A stretch of 64,000 nt of DNA. Source: Mycobacterium sp. BK086 (lineage in GTDB: Bacteria > Actinomycetota > Actinomycetes > Mycobacteriales > Mycobacteriaceae). The stretch is taken from assembly GCA_004362315.1 (NCBI GenBank), contig SNWL01000003.1:806001-870000 (forward strand), read 5' to 3'. Each line of letters starts with the position of its first letter. The stretch's first letter is position 1. Under the pieces are notes generated by a model. The model had not been told where the DNA came from and did not search any database. It was given only the letters and a program-made list of their open reading frames with translations. The translations under genes were made by a program, and so were the position numbers. Shown here in pieces: positions 57,194 through 64,000 of this stretch.

Positions 57194-59395
57194 CTAGCGC
57201 CGCGGCGGCCCCGGCGGCCGCTCACGGAATTCGGCGCGGGCCCGGAACGGCCGGGTCGGTACGTTGTCCTCCGCGATTGCCGGCCCCATCTGCAGACGAG
57301 TGGTCGGCGCGGTCGCGCTGGCCGCGGTGCGCTGCGGACCGAGCACCATCGGCCGGGTGTACTGCTCGGCGCCGCCGTCGTTGTCTGCCAGCACGTCGCG
57401 CGCAATGCGTTCGATCGCGCCCTGGACTTGCATCCGGTCGGGTCGGCCCTCGAAAGCCGGTGAGCGGGTGAGGGTGTCGGTGATCCAACTCGCGAGCATG
57501 TTGCGGGCATGGTTCACCTCCGCTGCGCCGGCCGGGGTGAGCCACAGCTGATCGCCGCTGCGCTGGGCGTAGCCGCTCGCGACCAGCCGATCGAACGTCG
57601 GCTCCAAGATCTCGACCGGTACTCGGTGGTGGGCGGCCACGACGCTGAGGTCTGCCGTGCCTGCCACCTGCGCATGCCGGTAAATCCGCAGCGCCGCCCA
57701 CATCAATGGGACGTCGAGGCGGGTGCCGCCCGCCCGCGCCAAAGCCGGCAGGTGCTGGCCGCGGTTTTCCCGCAGCAGTCGGCTGACCGCCACCTCGAGC
57801 ACCTTCTCGGCTGGCTCGGTGGTCGGCATCCCGAACCCCTCGCCGAGGTCGGTGCTGCCCATCGCCGCGGCGTCGCGCAGCGGAACCTGCTTGAGGAACA
57901 ACGCGAGAACGAAGCCGACGACGGCGACCGGCGCGGCGAACAGGAACACCTTGCTCAACGAGTCGGCGTAGGCCTCGACAATCGGCGCGGCGACCTCGTG
58001 GGACAGCTTGTGCAAGGCCTGCGGGGACTGCGCGACCTCGGGCGAGGCGCCACTGACGGCCAGTGCCGCGGGCAGCCGGTCGGCCAGGAAGTTGCTGAAC
58101 AGCGAGCCGAAGATCGCCGCGCCGAACGAACTGCCGATGGTGCGGAAGAACGTGACACCGGAGGTGGCGACGCCGAGGTCGGTGAAGTCGACGGTGTTCT
58201 GCACGGTCAGCACGAGCACCTGCATGCTCAGCCCGATGCCGGCACCCAGGATCAGCAGGTCAAGAGACTGCACCAGCACCGAGGTGTGGGCGTCCATGAA
58301 CGACAGCAGGACGAATCCGACCGCCATGATCGCGGTGCCCGCGACCGGGAAGATCTTGTAACGCCCGGTCCGTCCGACGATGACGCCGCTGGTCAGCGAG
58401 GTCGCCAGCAGACCCACCACCATCGGCAAGGTGTGCAGACCCGACACCGTCGCCGACACCCCGTCGACGAACTGCATGTAGGTCGGCATGAAGGTCAGCG
58501 CGCCGAGCATGGCGAAGCCGACGACGAACGACAGCACGCAACACACCGTGAACACCGGATCTTTGAACAACCGGATCGGCAGGATCGGTTCGGCCGCACG
58601 ACTTTCGACGACGACGAACACCACGATCGCCACCAGCGATCCCACGAACAACCCGATGATCGTCGCCGAACCCCACGGATAGGTGGTGCCACCCCAGCTG
58701 GTCGCCAGCGTCAGCCCGGCCGCGCCGAGCCCGATCAGCACGATGCCCGGATAGTCGATGACCGGGCGGGACGTGCGGCCCAGCTGCGGGATCGCCCAGG
58801 CGGCGACCGCAAGCACCACCACGGCGACCGGCACATTGATCCAGAACGCCCACCGCCAGCCGAGATGGTCGGTGAACAACCCGCCGAGCAGCGGCCCCAC
58901 CACAGTCGTGACGCCGAACACCGCACCAAGAGCGCCCTGGTACCGGCCGCGTTCCCGCAGCGGAATCACCTCGCCGATGACCGCCACGGCCGTCACCGTG
59001 ATGGCGCCGCCGCCGATACCCTGCAGGGCCCGCGCGCCCACCAGCATGGTCATCGACCCGGCCAGCCCGCACAGCACCGAGCCGGCCAGGAAGAACAGGA
59101 TCGCGGCCTGGAACACGACCTTGCGGCCAAAGGTGTCGCCGAGCTTGCCGACCACCGCCGTCACGATCGTCGAGGCCAGCAGATAGCTGGTCACGACCCA
59201 GGATTGGTGGCCGGCCCCACCGAGATCGGCGACGACGGTCGGCAGTGCGGTGGCCACGATCGTCTGGTCGAGAGCCGCGAGCAGCATGCCCAGCACCACG
59301 GCCAGAAAAACGAGATTGCGTTGCCGGCCCGTCACCTGCGCGGCCGCCGGTTCTGGCGGAGCGCCGATTTCTGGACGAGTCACGCCACCCTTCAT
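57194..59395 (-). CDS. 14-helix MFS exporter (DHA2/EmrB type) with winged-helix-like C-terminus
   Basis: The 733-residue protein has fourteen membrane helices in residues about 25-510. LAALDQTIVATALPTVVADLGG (helix 1), LGDTFGRK (loop 2), ARALQGIGGGA (helix 4) and GVTTVVGPLLGGLF (motif C) are DHA2 antiporter hallmarks. Residues about 545-680 form a cytoplasmic extension with LSVVAAHHRVPVEILEPTFDRLVASGYAQRSGDQLWLTPAGAAEV, which reads as a winged-helix (MarR-like) fold. A Pro/Arg-rich end follows. It is divergent from a TetR gene, its likely regulator. Confidence 0.93.
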   Translation of the reverse strand: MKGGVTRPEIGAPPEPAAAQVTGRQRNLVFLAVVLGMLLAALDQTIVATALPTVVADLGGAGHQSWVVTSYLLASTIVTAVVGKLGDTFGRKVVFQAAILFFLAGSVLCGLAGSMTMLVGARALQGIGGGAITVTAVAVIGEVIPLRERGRYQGALGAVFGVTTVVGPLLGGLFTDHLGWRWAFWINVPVAVVVLAVAAWAIPQLGRTSRPVIDYPGIVLIGLGAAGLTLATSWGGTTYPWGSATIIGLFVGSLVAIVVFVVVESRAAEPILPIRLFKDPVFTVCCVLSFVVGFAMLGALTFMPTYMQFVDGVSATVSGLHTLPMVVGLLATSLTSGVIVGRTGRYKIFPVAGTAIMAVGFVLLSFMDAHTSVLVQSLDLLILGAGIGLSMQVLVLTVQNTVDFTDLGVATSGVTFFRTIGSSFGAAIFGSLFSNFLADRLPAALAVSGASPEVAQSPQALHKLSHEVAAPIVEAYADSLSKVFLFAAPVAVVGFVLALFLKQVPLRDAAAMGSTDLGEGFGMPTTEPAEKVLEVAVSRLLRENRGQHLPALARAGGTRLDVPLMWAALRIYRHAQVAGTADLSVVAAHHRVPVEILEPTFDRLVASGYAQRSGDQLWLTPAGAAEVNHARNMLASWITDTLTRSPAFEGRPDRMQVQGAIERIARDVLADNDGGAEQYTRPMVLGPQRTAASATAPTTRLQMGPAIAEDNVPTRPFRARAEFRERPPGPPRR

Positions 59396-59680
59396 ACCCG
59401 GCGGCGGGGGTGGATAACCTGTTAGTCCGCCAGCAGGTCGGGCCTGCGCTCCCGGGTCTGCTGCAGTGCCTCGCGGTGACGCCAGGCCGTGACCTTCCGT
59501 AATCGTCAGAAACTTCGAGCCGACGGCCCTTTTCCGGGGTGCGCGAAACCTTTTGGCGGGACCGTGGATTGCCTATCACGTTGGGAGAAGCGAACCGTCA
59601 CGGACTTTGATGGGACCTGGCTTCCCATTCCCGACGGGTCGCTGCGGAACAGGCTCCACACAGCGGCATTGGATGTGCGC

Positions 59681-59723
59681 GTGTCAACGTATCGTTGACA
59701 CCCACGAAGGGCCAACTTATGAT
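59681..59723 (+). promoter_or_regulatory. consensus sigma-A promoter overlapped by palindrome, upstream of TetR gene
   Basis: TTGACA (59695-59700), a 17-base spacer and TATGAT (59718-59723) make a near-perfect housekeeping promoter. A perfect inverted repeat with nine-base arms GTGTCAACG / CGTTGACAC and three-base centre TAT (59681-59701) overlaps the -35 box, a classic operator position. It points to the TetR gene. The rest of 59396-59680 holds no convincing gene. The leader to the start codon is 85 to 145 bases. Confidence 0.75.
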
Positions 59724-59874
59724 CTGAGACGGCACGGCTCAATATACTTATGTGACGACCTGATCGAGTGCCCGGTTCAGCAACACATCAGAGTTTGCGC
59801 GTTGTTTATCAGGATTGAGCCCACCAACGCCGGCGCCGGTCGCTGAGCTACCTGGCGAGGAGTCATCGACCACC

Positions 59875-60558
59875 GTGGCGGTAATAGACCGGGGCACTTC
59901 AGAGACGAGCACCGTCAAGCAACGGCTCATCGAGGCAGCCCACGATGAGATCACCGAGTTCGGTCTGGACAATCTGCAGATGGACGCGGTGGCCCGGCGA
60001 GCAGGGGTATCTCGTGCCACCGCCTTTCGTCAGCTGGGGGGCATCTCCGAGTTGGTGATCCAAGTAGCTCTTCTGCGCTCGGACCGCCATCGCGAGGTAC
60101 TCAACCAAATCATGGCCAACAAGGTCGGGGTCTTCGCGAAGCTTGAAGCGGCGCTGGTCTTCTCCGCACGCGAGTTACCGGCCGATCCCCCAATCGCCGC
60201 CCTCATCGCGCGGCATTCCGAGTCAGCGCAGGATCCGCGGGTGCGACGGCGCGCCCTCGACGTCCTCGGTCAGGTACTGCTCGCCGGTCAAGAAAGCGGT
60301 GAAATCCGCACCGACCTGGAGCTCGACGAACTCGTCGACTTCATCGTGGAACAGACCTATCTGGCCGCAGACGATGTCCACCGCTCAGAAGCCGCCTCCC
60401 GCAGGCGATTCCGTCATTTCGTCGTGCCCGCGATAAGTGCGCGCGAACTGTGCAGTGGTGAACTTGCATCACGAATCACCGAGGTCCACGCCGCCTCCGA
60501 GGCTGCTCGCGATGCGCTCGATGCCCTGACTCAGACACTGCAGATCGCACGACCGTAG
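59875..60558 (+). CDS. TetR-family transcriptional regulator
   Basis: The 227-residue regulator has the TetR helix-turn-helix VKQRLIEAAHDEITEFGLDNLQMDAVARRAGVSRATAFRQLGG near the N-terminus and a C-terminal ligand-binding half of helices. The FRQLGG ending of the DNA-binding part departs from the more frequent YYHF form. The start is uncertain: TTG 59815 is the first in frame, and GTG 59875 puts the fold closer to the N-terminus. It is divergent from the MFS exporter and likely represses it and itself through the palindrome at 59681. Confidence 0.88.
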   Translation: MAVIDRGTSETSTVKQRLIEAAHDEITEFGLDNLQMDAVARRAGVSRATAFRQLGGISELVIQVALLRSDRHREVLNQIMANKVGVFAKLEAALVFSARELPADPPIAALIARHSESAQDPRVRRRALDVLGQVLLAGQESGEIRTDLELDELVDFIVEQTYLAADDVHRSEAASRRRFRHFVVPAISARELCSGELASRITEVHAASEAARDALDALTQTLQIARP

Positions 60559-60809
60559 TTGGGTGCCTGTCGAGTGTAGTCGGCGCGTTGCCAGGATGTT
60601 GTTGACACATTGTGCCGAATTAACTTGCACCGCAGTCCACTAGGAGCAAGGAACCATCGCCAGTCGTTGTCAAAGCACGCAGTTGTCAAGACCCGGCGGT
60701 TGACCGGCCGGCATTCTTTGCGCGGCGTTCGCAGAATTTATCGCTGAGTAAAATAACCATTGACTGCTTTCGTTCCGGTGGTGCCGCCAACACCCGTATG
60801 GTTGTGGAT

Positions 60810-61127
60810 ATGTGGAGGAAACTTGCGGTGGTTGCCGCTCTACCGGTGATGATCGTGCTTGCGGCGCAGGCACACGCCACTCCTGCCAACACCCGCGACT
60901 TCCTCAAGCAGCTCGAACTCGACGGCATCGAGATCAACGGCCGCACGGCAATCCAAGAGGGTTACGACATCTGTAGCTTCATGAAGCCGCCAGACGGTGG
61001 CGCACTTTGGGACGCCGCACAGAAGGTCAAGTCGGAGCATCCGGATTGGACGATCGATCAAGCGCTGACCTTTTCCGACCGGTCCACACAGTTCATTTGC
61101 CCGGACGGGGAGTCGCACCGTCCGTAG
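60810..61127 (+). CDS. DUF732 small secreted protein
   Basis: The 105-residue protein has a signal peptide ending near AQAHATP and a small mature domain of the mycobacterial DUF732 type (NTRDFLKQLELDGIEI, two cysteines in GYDICSF and QFICPDG). The function of the family is unknown, and members are numerous in mycobacteria. Starts at 60798 and 60810 are equal in motif, and 60810 gives the more typical MWRK n-region. The 250 bases upstream have no gene and are AT-richer. Confidence 0.8.
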   Translation: MWRKLAVVAALPVMIVLAAQAHATPANTRDFLKQLELDGIEINGRTAIQEGYDICSFMKPPDGGALWDAAQKVKSEHPDWTIDQALTFSDRSTQFICPDGESHRP

Positions 61128-61301
61128 AGGTTGGACGCGTCCACTTCGCCCGGGCGTCCGCCCACTAGCAGTGGTGGCGCTGAAATACGCTTGAGCACAG
61201 GTTCATTCACAATTTGATGCACACCGATGTCAATGGCGCTATCAATGCGCGACCCGCGCTGAGGCGATCTGCCCGCGCGGCCGAACCCAAATGACTGCGA
61301 C

Positions 61302-61619
61302 TCAGGGACCGACAAGGTCAGTGAACTGAGGGCAATACGTCCTGACGGCCAACACCAAAAAAGGGTGGGCTTGACTCGGTGGATCGACCCTGGTGTAGCG
61401 GACGATGCGGGCTTCCACCTCAGCGGGAGCCCGTTTGCGGACGAGAAAATAGCACGCGGATTCCGCTTGACTAATCAGGTTGTCGGACGCCTGCAAGAAT
61501 CCCATGGCCTGGACGTCCCGCACGAATTCGGCATCGTCTGCACGCGCCACGGGCGAGGCCAGGAACCCGAGTGTCGCCCCAATCGTGACGAAGCTCGTCG
61601 TCAGCGCGCGTATTCGCAT
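61302..61619 (-). CDS. DUF732 small secreted protein
   Basis: The 105-residue product has a signal peptide (RIRALTTSFVTIGATLGFLASPVARA) and a DUF732-type domain: DDAEFVRDVQAMGFLQAS, a cysteine in ESACYFLVRKRAPAEV and a last one in RTYCPQF. The ATG at 61619 is selected over 61706. It is the last of a run of minus-strand genes for exported proteins. Confidence 0.8.
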   Translation of the reverse strand: MRIRALTTSFVTIGATLGFLASPVARADDAEFVRDVQAMGFLQASDNLISQAESACYFLVRKRAPAEVEARIVRYTRVDPPSQAHPFLVLAVRTYCPQFTDLVGP

Positions 61620-61725
61620 TGCATTTCCGTTCTTTGGGGAATGGGGTCGATCGGGGAAGGGGTACCCCTGGGATGCATCACGGGCACCAGGGCCTGTCGG
61701 TGGCACCTCCCCCGCTGCATTGCCC

Positions 61726-62028
61726 TTACGGACACAGGTAGATGAGCGCCAGCTGGACGATTGCCGGCGACTGGAAGGTGGTTTCGGCCCCGACTTGACC
61801 AGCGCGGCGCATATCGCAGACGAATTGACCCCTGGTCAACAGCTCGCCATCGCTACGGAAAGCCGAGGGATCGTGCTTGGCCGCAAACACTTTGCGCAGT
61901 TGGTCGAGGTATTGAAGTTCGCCAGGTGTCAGTGGAGTCAGCGGCTCGGAATGAGCCGGAGGACCGGCGGCCACGCTGACGACCACGGCTACGAGCGCTG
62001 CAACCGTCAACCCCTTTCGGCTGTTCAC
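61726..62028 (-). CDS. DUF732 small secreted protein
   Basis: The 100-residue product has a signal peptide (SRKGLTVAALVAVVVSVAAGPPAHS) and a DUF732-like domain with GELQYLDQLRKVF, RGQFVCDMRRAG and the final LALIYLCP. GTG at 62028 has a GGGAG Shine-Dalgarno six bases upstream; ATG 62040 and GTG 62043 are in frame but lack one. It lies in the minus-strand run of exported proteins, 106 bases upstream of the next DUF732 gene. Confidence 0.75.
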   Translation of the reverse strand: MNSRKGLTVAALVAVVVSVAAGPPAHSEPLTPLTPGELQYLDQLRKVFAAKHDPSAFRSDGELLTRGQFVCDMRRAGQVGAETTFQSPAIVQLALIYLCP

Positions 62029-62116
62029 GACATCTCCCATCACGTTGCGCCGGCTGTCAAAAAAATCGAAACACGTTGTCTGCCAATTACTTATCTCGCC
62101 ACTCCTTGCGGACTTC

Positions 62117-62647
62117 CTACGGCGGGGCGAGCCAGGTCCGGGACGGCGTGACGAAGAACCTGAAGGGACCGCGCTGGCAGTACGTACTGGTATCGGCCAT
62201 GGTGGCGCAGCGGGTCCCGTTGTACTCGATGTAAGTCCGCGGCGGAAGGTCCCGCTCCGCCCTGCCCGGCGGCATCAGAACGGCGAAGCCGGGATCCCAC
62301 CGCATCCTGATCTGCCCGCTGACCCACCCGATGTTCGTGGTACCCGGCGGTGCGCCGCGGATATCGCCGGTGCATGCAAACGCCCCGCGGTCCCAGATAC
62401 CGCAATTGAGCCCGAGTGGGGTTGAAAACCACACGCCACCAGAACTACTGGTGAAGTACTCGTCGTACTTCACCCTGCCGTAGTAGTTGAGGATCAGGTT
62501 GGTCGTCGGAAACGGGCTGTTCGGATCGCCGGTGTTTGGCTCTGCCTGCACCCCGGGCGACGTAGCGAGGAGTAGCCCGCTCACACACGCGGACACCGCA
62601 AGCCAGCGGCCCAGCCGTGGTGCAGGACCTTCCAGCCGCCCGGTCAT
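62117..62647 (-). CDS. secreted protein of unknown function
   Basis: The 176-residue protein has a signal peptide (RWLAVSACVSGLLLATSPGVQA) and a mature part of about 140 residues with four cysteines (LNCGIWD, AFACTGD, TRCATMAD, TYCQRG). Aromatic residues are frequent. No family is recognised, although general form resembles a mycobacterial exported protein. Its ATG overlaps the upstream gene's stop as ATGA, so the two are coupled. Confidence 0.72.
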   Translation of the reverse strand: MTGRLEGPAPRLGRWLAVSACVSGLLLATSPGVQAEPNTGDPNSPFPTTNLILNYYGRVKYDEYFTSSSGGVWFSTPLGLNCGIWDRGAFACTGDIRGAPPGTTNIGWVSGQIRMRWDPGFAVLMPPGRAERDLPPRTYIEYNGTRCATMADTSTYCQRGPFRFFVTPSRTWLAPP

Positions 62648-63084
62648 GGCAGATTACCCGGCGACGATTCGTTCTTCGCGGTGTGCGGCACACTGCCATA
62701 GCAGGTGGCGTTGCCTAGATCGAGGATGCTCTCGCAAAGCACGTCGCTTCCTCTCGTGATGCGAACAGTTACGAAGTGCCCCTGCAGAACTCGTGCCACG
62801 GTTGCAGCCGTCCGAAAGTTTGGTCGCCAGTCTGCCCGCAGTTCGGCACCGTCGCTGGTCGGGCTCTCCGCATCAACCACCGGCACCGTCAGCGTCCAGG
62901 GCAGAGGCACGTCCTCGATCAAGTGTTTGCCCGCGGTGTCGCGGTACTCGACACCGGCCAGTTGCCCGACCGAGTCGGAGAAGATGTCATACCTCACGGT
63001 GTCCTCGGCGTGCGCCGTCGGTGCGTAAGCGAAGCCCGCCAGGCAAACAGCTATCGCGACCGCGCTTGGGTGAATGCGCTTCAC
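62644..63084 (-). CDS. secreted MmpS-like protein
   Basis: The 146-residue protein has a signal peptide (AVAIAVCLAGFAYAPTAHA). The mature part resembles the MmpS fold: VRYDIFSDSVGQLAGVEYRDTAGKH, PWTLTVPVV, VTVRITRGSDVLCESILDLGNATCYG. True MmpS proteins have a membrane anchor and sit beside mmpL, and neither is seen here. It is coupled to the downstream gene by ATGA. Confidence 0.65.
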   Translation of the reverse strand: MKRIHPSAVAIAVCLAGFAYAPTAHAEDTVRYDIFSDSVGQLAGVEYRDTAGKHLIEDVPLPWTLTVPVVDAESPTSDGAELRADWRPNFRTAATVARVLQGHFVTVRITRGSDVLCESILDLGNATCYGSVPHTAKNESSPGNLP

Positions 63085-63141
63085 ATGGCTCCTTCGGCTT
63101 CAACGAAATGAGATACGACTAGTAATCCGAACGGGTCTCGG

Positions 63142-63687
63142 TCAACCAACCAGGACAGCGGTGGCTAGGACCACGTCCTTCCTGGCGTTGTACGTCGTGG
63201 CCACACCGTAGGCGGTATACGAGCAGTCGGGCAGTGTCGAGAAGCCCAGCAGTAACAATCCCTTGATCGACAAGACCGCGGTGGTCGCGGAGCCCGACAA
63301 GATTTGTGCCTTGCCGGCGCCCTTGTAGCCGAGGTCGTTCAGCAACGGCAGCGCGTCGGTCTCCGGAACGGCACGGGCCGCGAAGTTGAGGTACCGGTCC
63401 GTCGTATCGTTGATTTCCTTGGCCACCTGGTCGATCAACGGGTCCGAACGGAGCGGCCCACATGTCGATGGCCGTGCTGCGGCCACCGCGTCCCTCAGGC
63501 TTTCGGTCGCATCTGCCGATGCCGCGGGCGCAAGGACGACGCCGACAATCGTCAGTCCGGCTGCGGCAAAGCACATTCCGAGTCGAGCGCGGCGGCGAGG
63601 GGCTATGCGGCCCCGGCCGCCTTCCACCACGCCTGACCTAGGTCGCCGAGTCGTCATCGTCGCTTCACTTTCGCATTCGAGTTTCAT
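63142..63687 (-). CDS. secreted protein of unknown function
   Basis: The protein of 181 residues (171 if the ATG at 63657 is used) has an Arg-rich start and a hydrophobic segment (FAAAGLTIVGVVLAPAASA). The mature part of about 120 residues has two cysteines (STCGPLR and LPDCSY) and the ending YGVATTYNARKDVVLATAVLVG. The start at 63687 overlaps the upstream stop as ATGA. The family is not recognised, but the size and the small-residue-rich C-terminus are those of mycobacterial exported proteins. Confidence 0.6.
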   Translation of the reverse strand: MKLECESEATMTTRRPRSGVVEGGRGRIAPRRRARLGMCFAAAGLTIVGVVLAPAASADATESLRDAVAAARPSTCGPLRSDPLIDQVAKEINDTTDRYLNFAARAVPETDALPLLNDLGYKGAGKAQILSGSATTAVLSIKGLLLLGFSTLPDCSYTAYGVATTYNARKDVVLATAVLVG

Positions 63688-64000
63688 CCTTCGCACACAT
63701 GCGAACGATGGATGTCGGAGCCCCAGCGCTTCGCCTTCTGTACCGACGGGCCGGTGAACCAGTCGGGTTGATGGGCCAGGATGCCGTTGTTGACGTTGGA
63801 CAACTGCTCCCACAGTTTGAAGAAGGCCTCGCCCTCGTAGATGGGGAAATAACTGTCGCCGAACGGGTTTCGTGCTTGAGTCAGCGACTGGGCCCGCGGC
63901 GCCAGGAAGTCAACAGCTTGTCCGATGTTTCCGGTGACGATGTCGACCTGCTGCTGAATGTTGTCTCGCGTGTAGTCGTAGTCCTTGCCGGTGACGTCGT
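63684..64000 (-). CDS. unrecognised protein, C-terminal part (cut by window edge)
   Basis: An open frame enters from the right edge and ends with TGA at 63684-63686, giving 104 residues. Segments are IGQAVDFLAPRAQSLTQARNP, GDSYFPIYEGEAFFKLWEQL and GILAHQPDWFTGPSVQKAK, ending SHVCEG. It is clearly protein-coding by its aromatic-rich composition, but no family is recognised. The stop overlaps the ATG of the next gene as ATGA. Confidence 0.65.
   Translation of the reverse strand, partial: DVTGKDYDYTRDNIQQQVDIVTGNIGQAVDFLAPRAQSLTQARNPFGDSYFPIYEGEAFFKLWEQLSNVNNGILAHQPDWFTGPSVQKAKRWGSDIHRSHVCEG

Noticed and set aside
57509-59425. Long plus-strand open frame opposite the DHA2 exporter
   Set aside because: Same reason: antisense of a membrane protein gene, with no signal of a fold.

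Overview
The window is high-GC actinobacterial DNA and almost certainly comes from the chromosome of a rapidly growing Mycobacterium/Mycolicibacterium. I base this on the gene content and order. A backbone of core genes follows the order I know from M. tuberculosis Rv2861c to Rv2905: map, the DUF1707 protein, the Rv2864c-type penicillin-binding lipoprotein, the Rv2867c-type acetyltransferase, ispG-rip1-dxr, the MPT83-like fasciclin lipoprotein, rlmN-cdsA-frr-pyrH, the Rv2887-type MarR regulator, amiC, tsf-rpsB, xerC, viuB, dprA-yifB-yraN, DUF2469, rnhB, lepB, rplS and the LppW-like protein. No rRNA, tRNA, CRISPR array or insertion sequence was seen.

Accessory genes break into this backbone at several points. 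At the left edge (0-2.9 kb) lies a truncated two-gene operon for the osmoprotectant N-acetylglutaminylglutamine amide. At 10.8-13.4 kb there are two tandem paralogous secreted glycoside hydrolase family 16 proteins, in the interval where M. tuberculosis carries relFG. At 24.4-26.5 kb a Rv0560c-like methyltransferase is divergent from the MarR gene across overlapping inverted repeats, followed by an NmrA-type oxidoreductase and a very strong hairpin. At 26.5-32.6 kb is a tight five-gene operon: two FtsX permeases, an ABC ATPase, an APC amine/amino-acid permease and a copper amine oxidase. At 41.4-43.7 kb are a luciferase-like monooxygenase and a metallo-beta-lactamase-fold hydrolase. At 46.8-53.6 kb are a DoxX/ECF-sigma divergent pair, a HAD phosphatase, an MFS exporter coupled to two unknown small proteins, a ROK regulator and a putative HExxH lipoprotein. 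From 57.2 kb to the right end the expected trmD-rimM-rpsP block is absent. The window instead shows a 14-helix MFS exporter with a C-terminal winged-helix-like extension, a TetR regulator with a consensus promoter and operator, and a run of small secreted proteins of lower GC.

How the genes work together: dxr and ispG are two steps of the MEP isoprenoid pathway and share an operon with the site-2 protease Rip1, closed by an intrinsic terminator. frr, tsf, rpsB and rplS serve translation, and lepB serves secretion. The penicillin-binding lipoprotein, Rip1, the M23 protein and the GH16 pair act on or outside the envelope. dprA, yifB and yraN are a tightly coupled DNA-processing group. The clearest regulatory signals are a SigK-type promoter before the MPT83-like gene, MarR-type palindromes before the methyltransferase, and a sigma-A promoter overlapped by a palindrome before the TetR gene.
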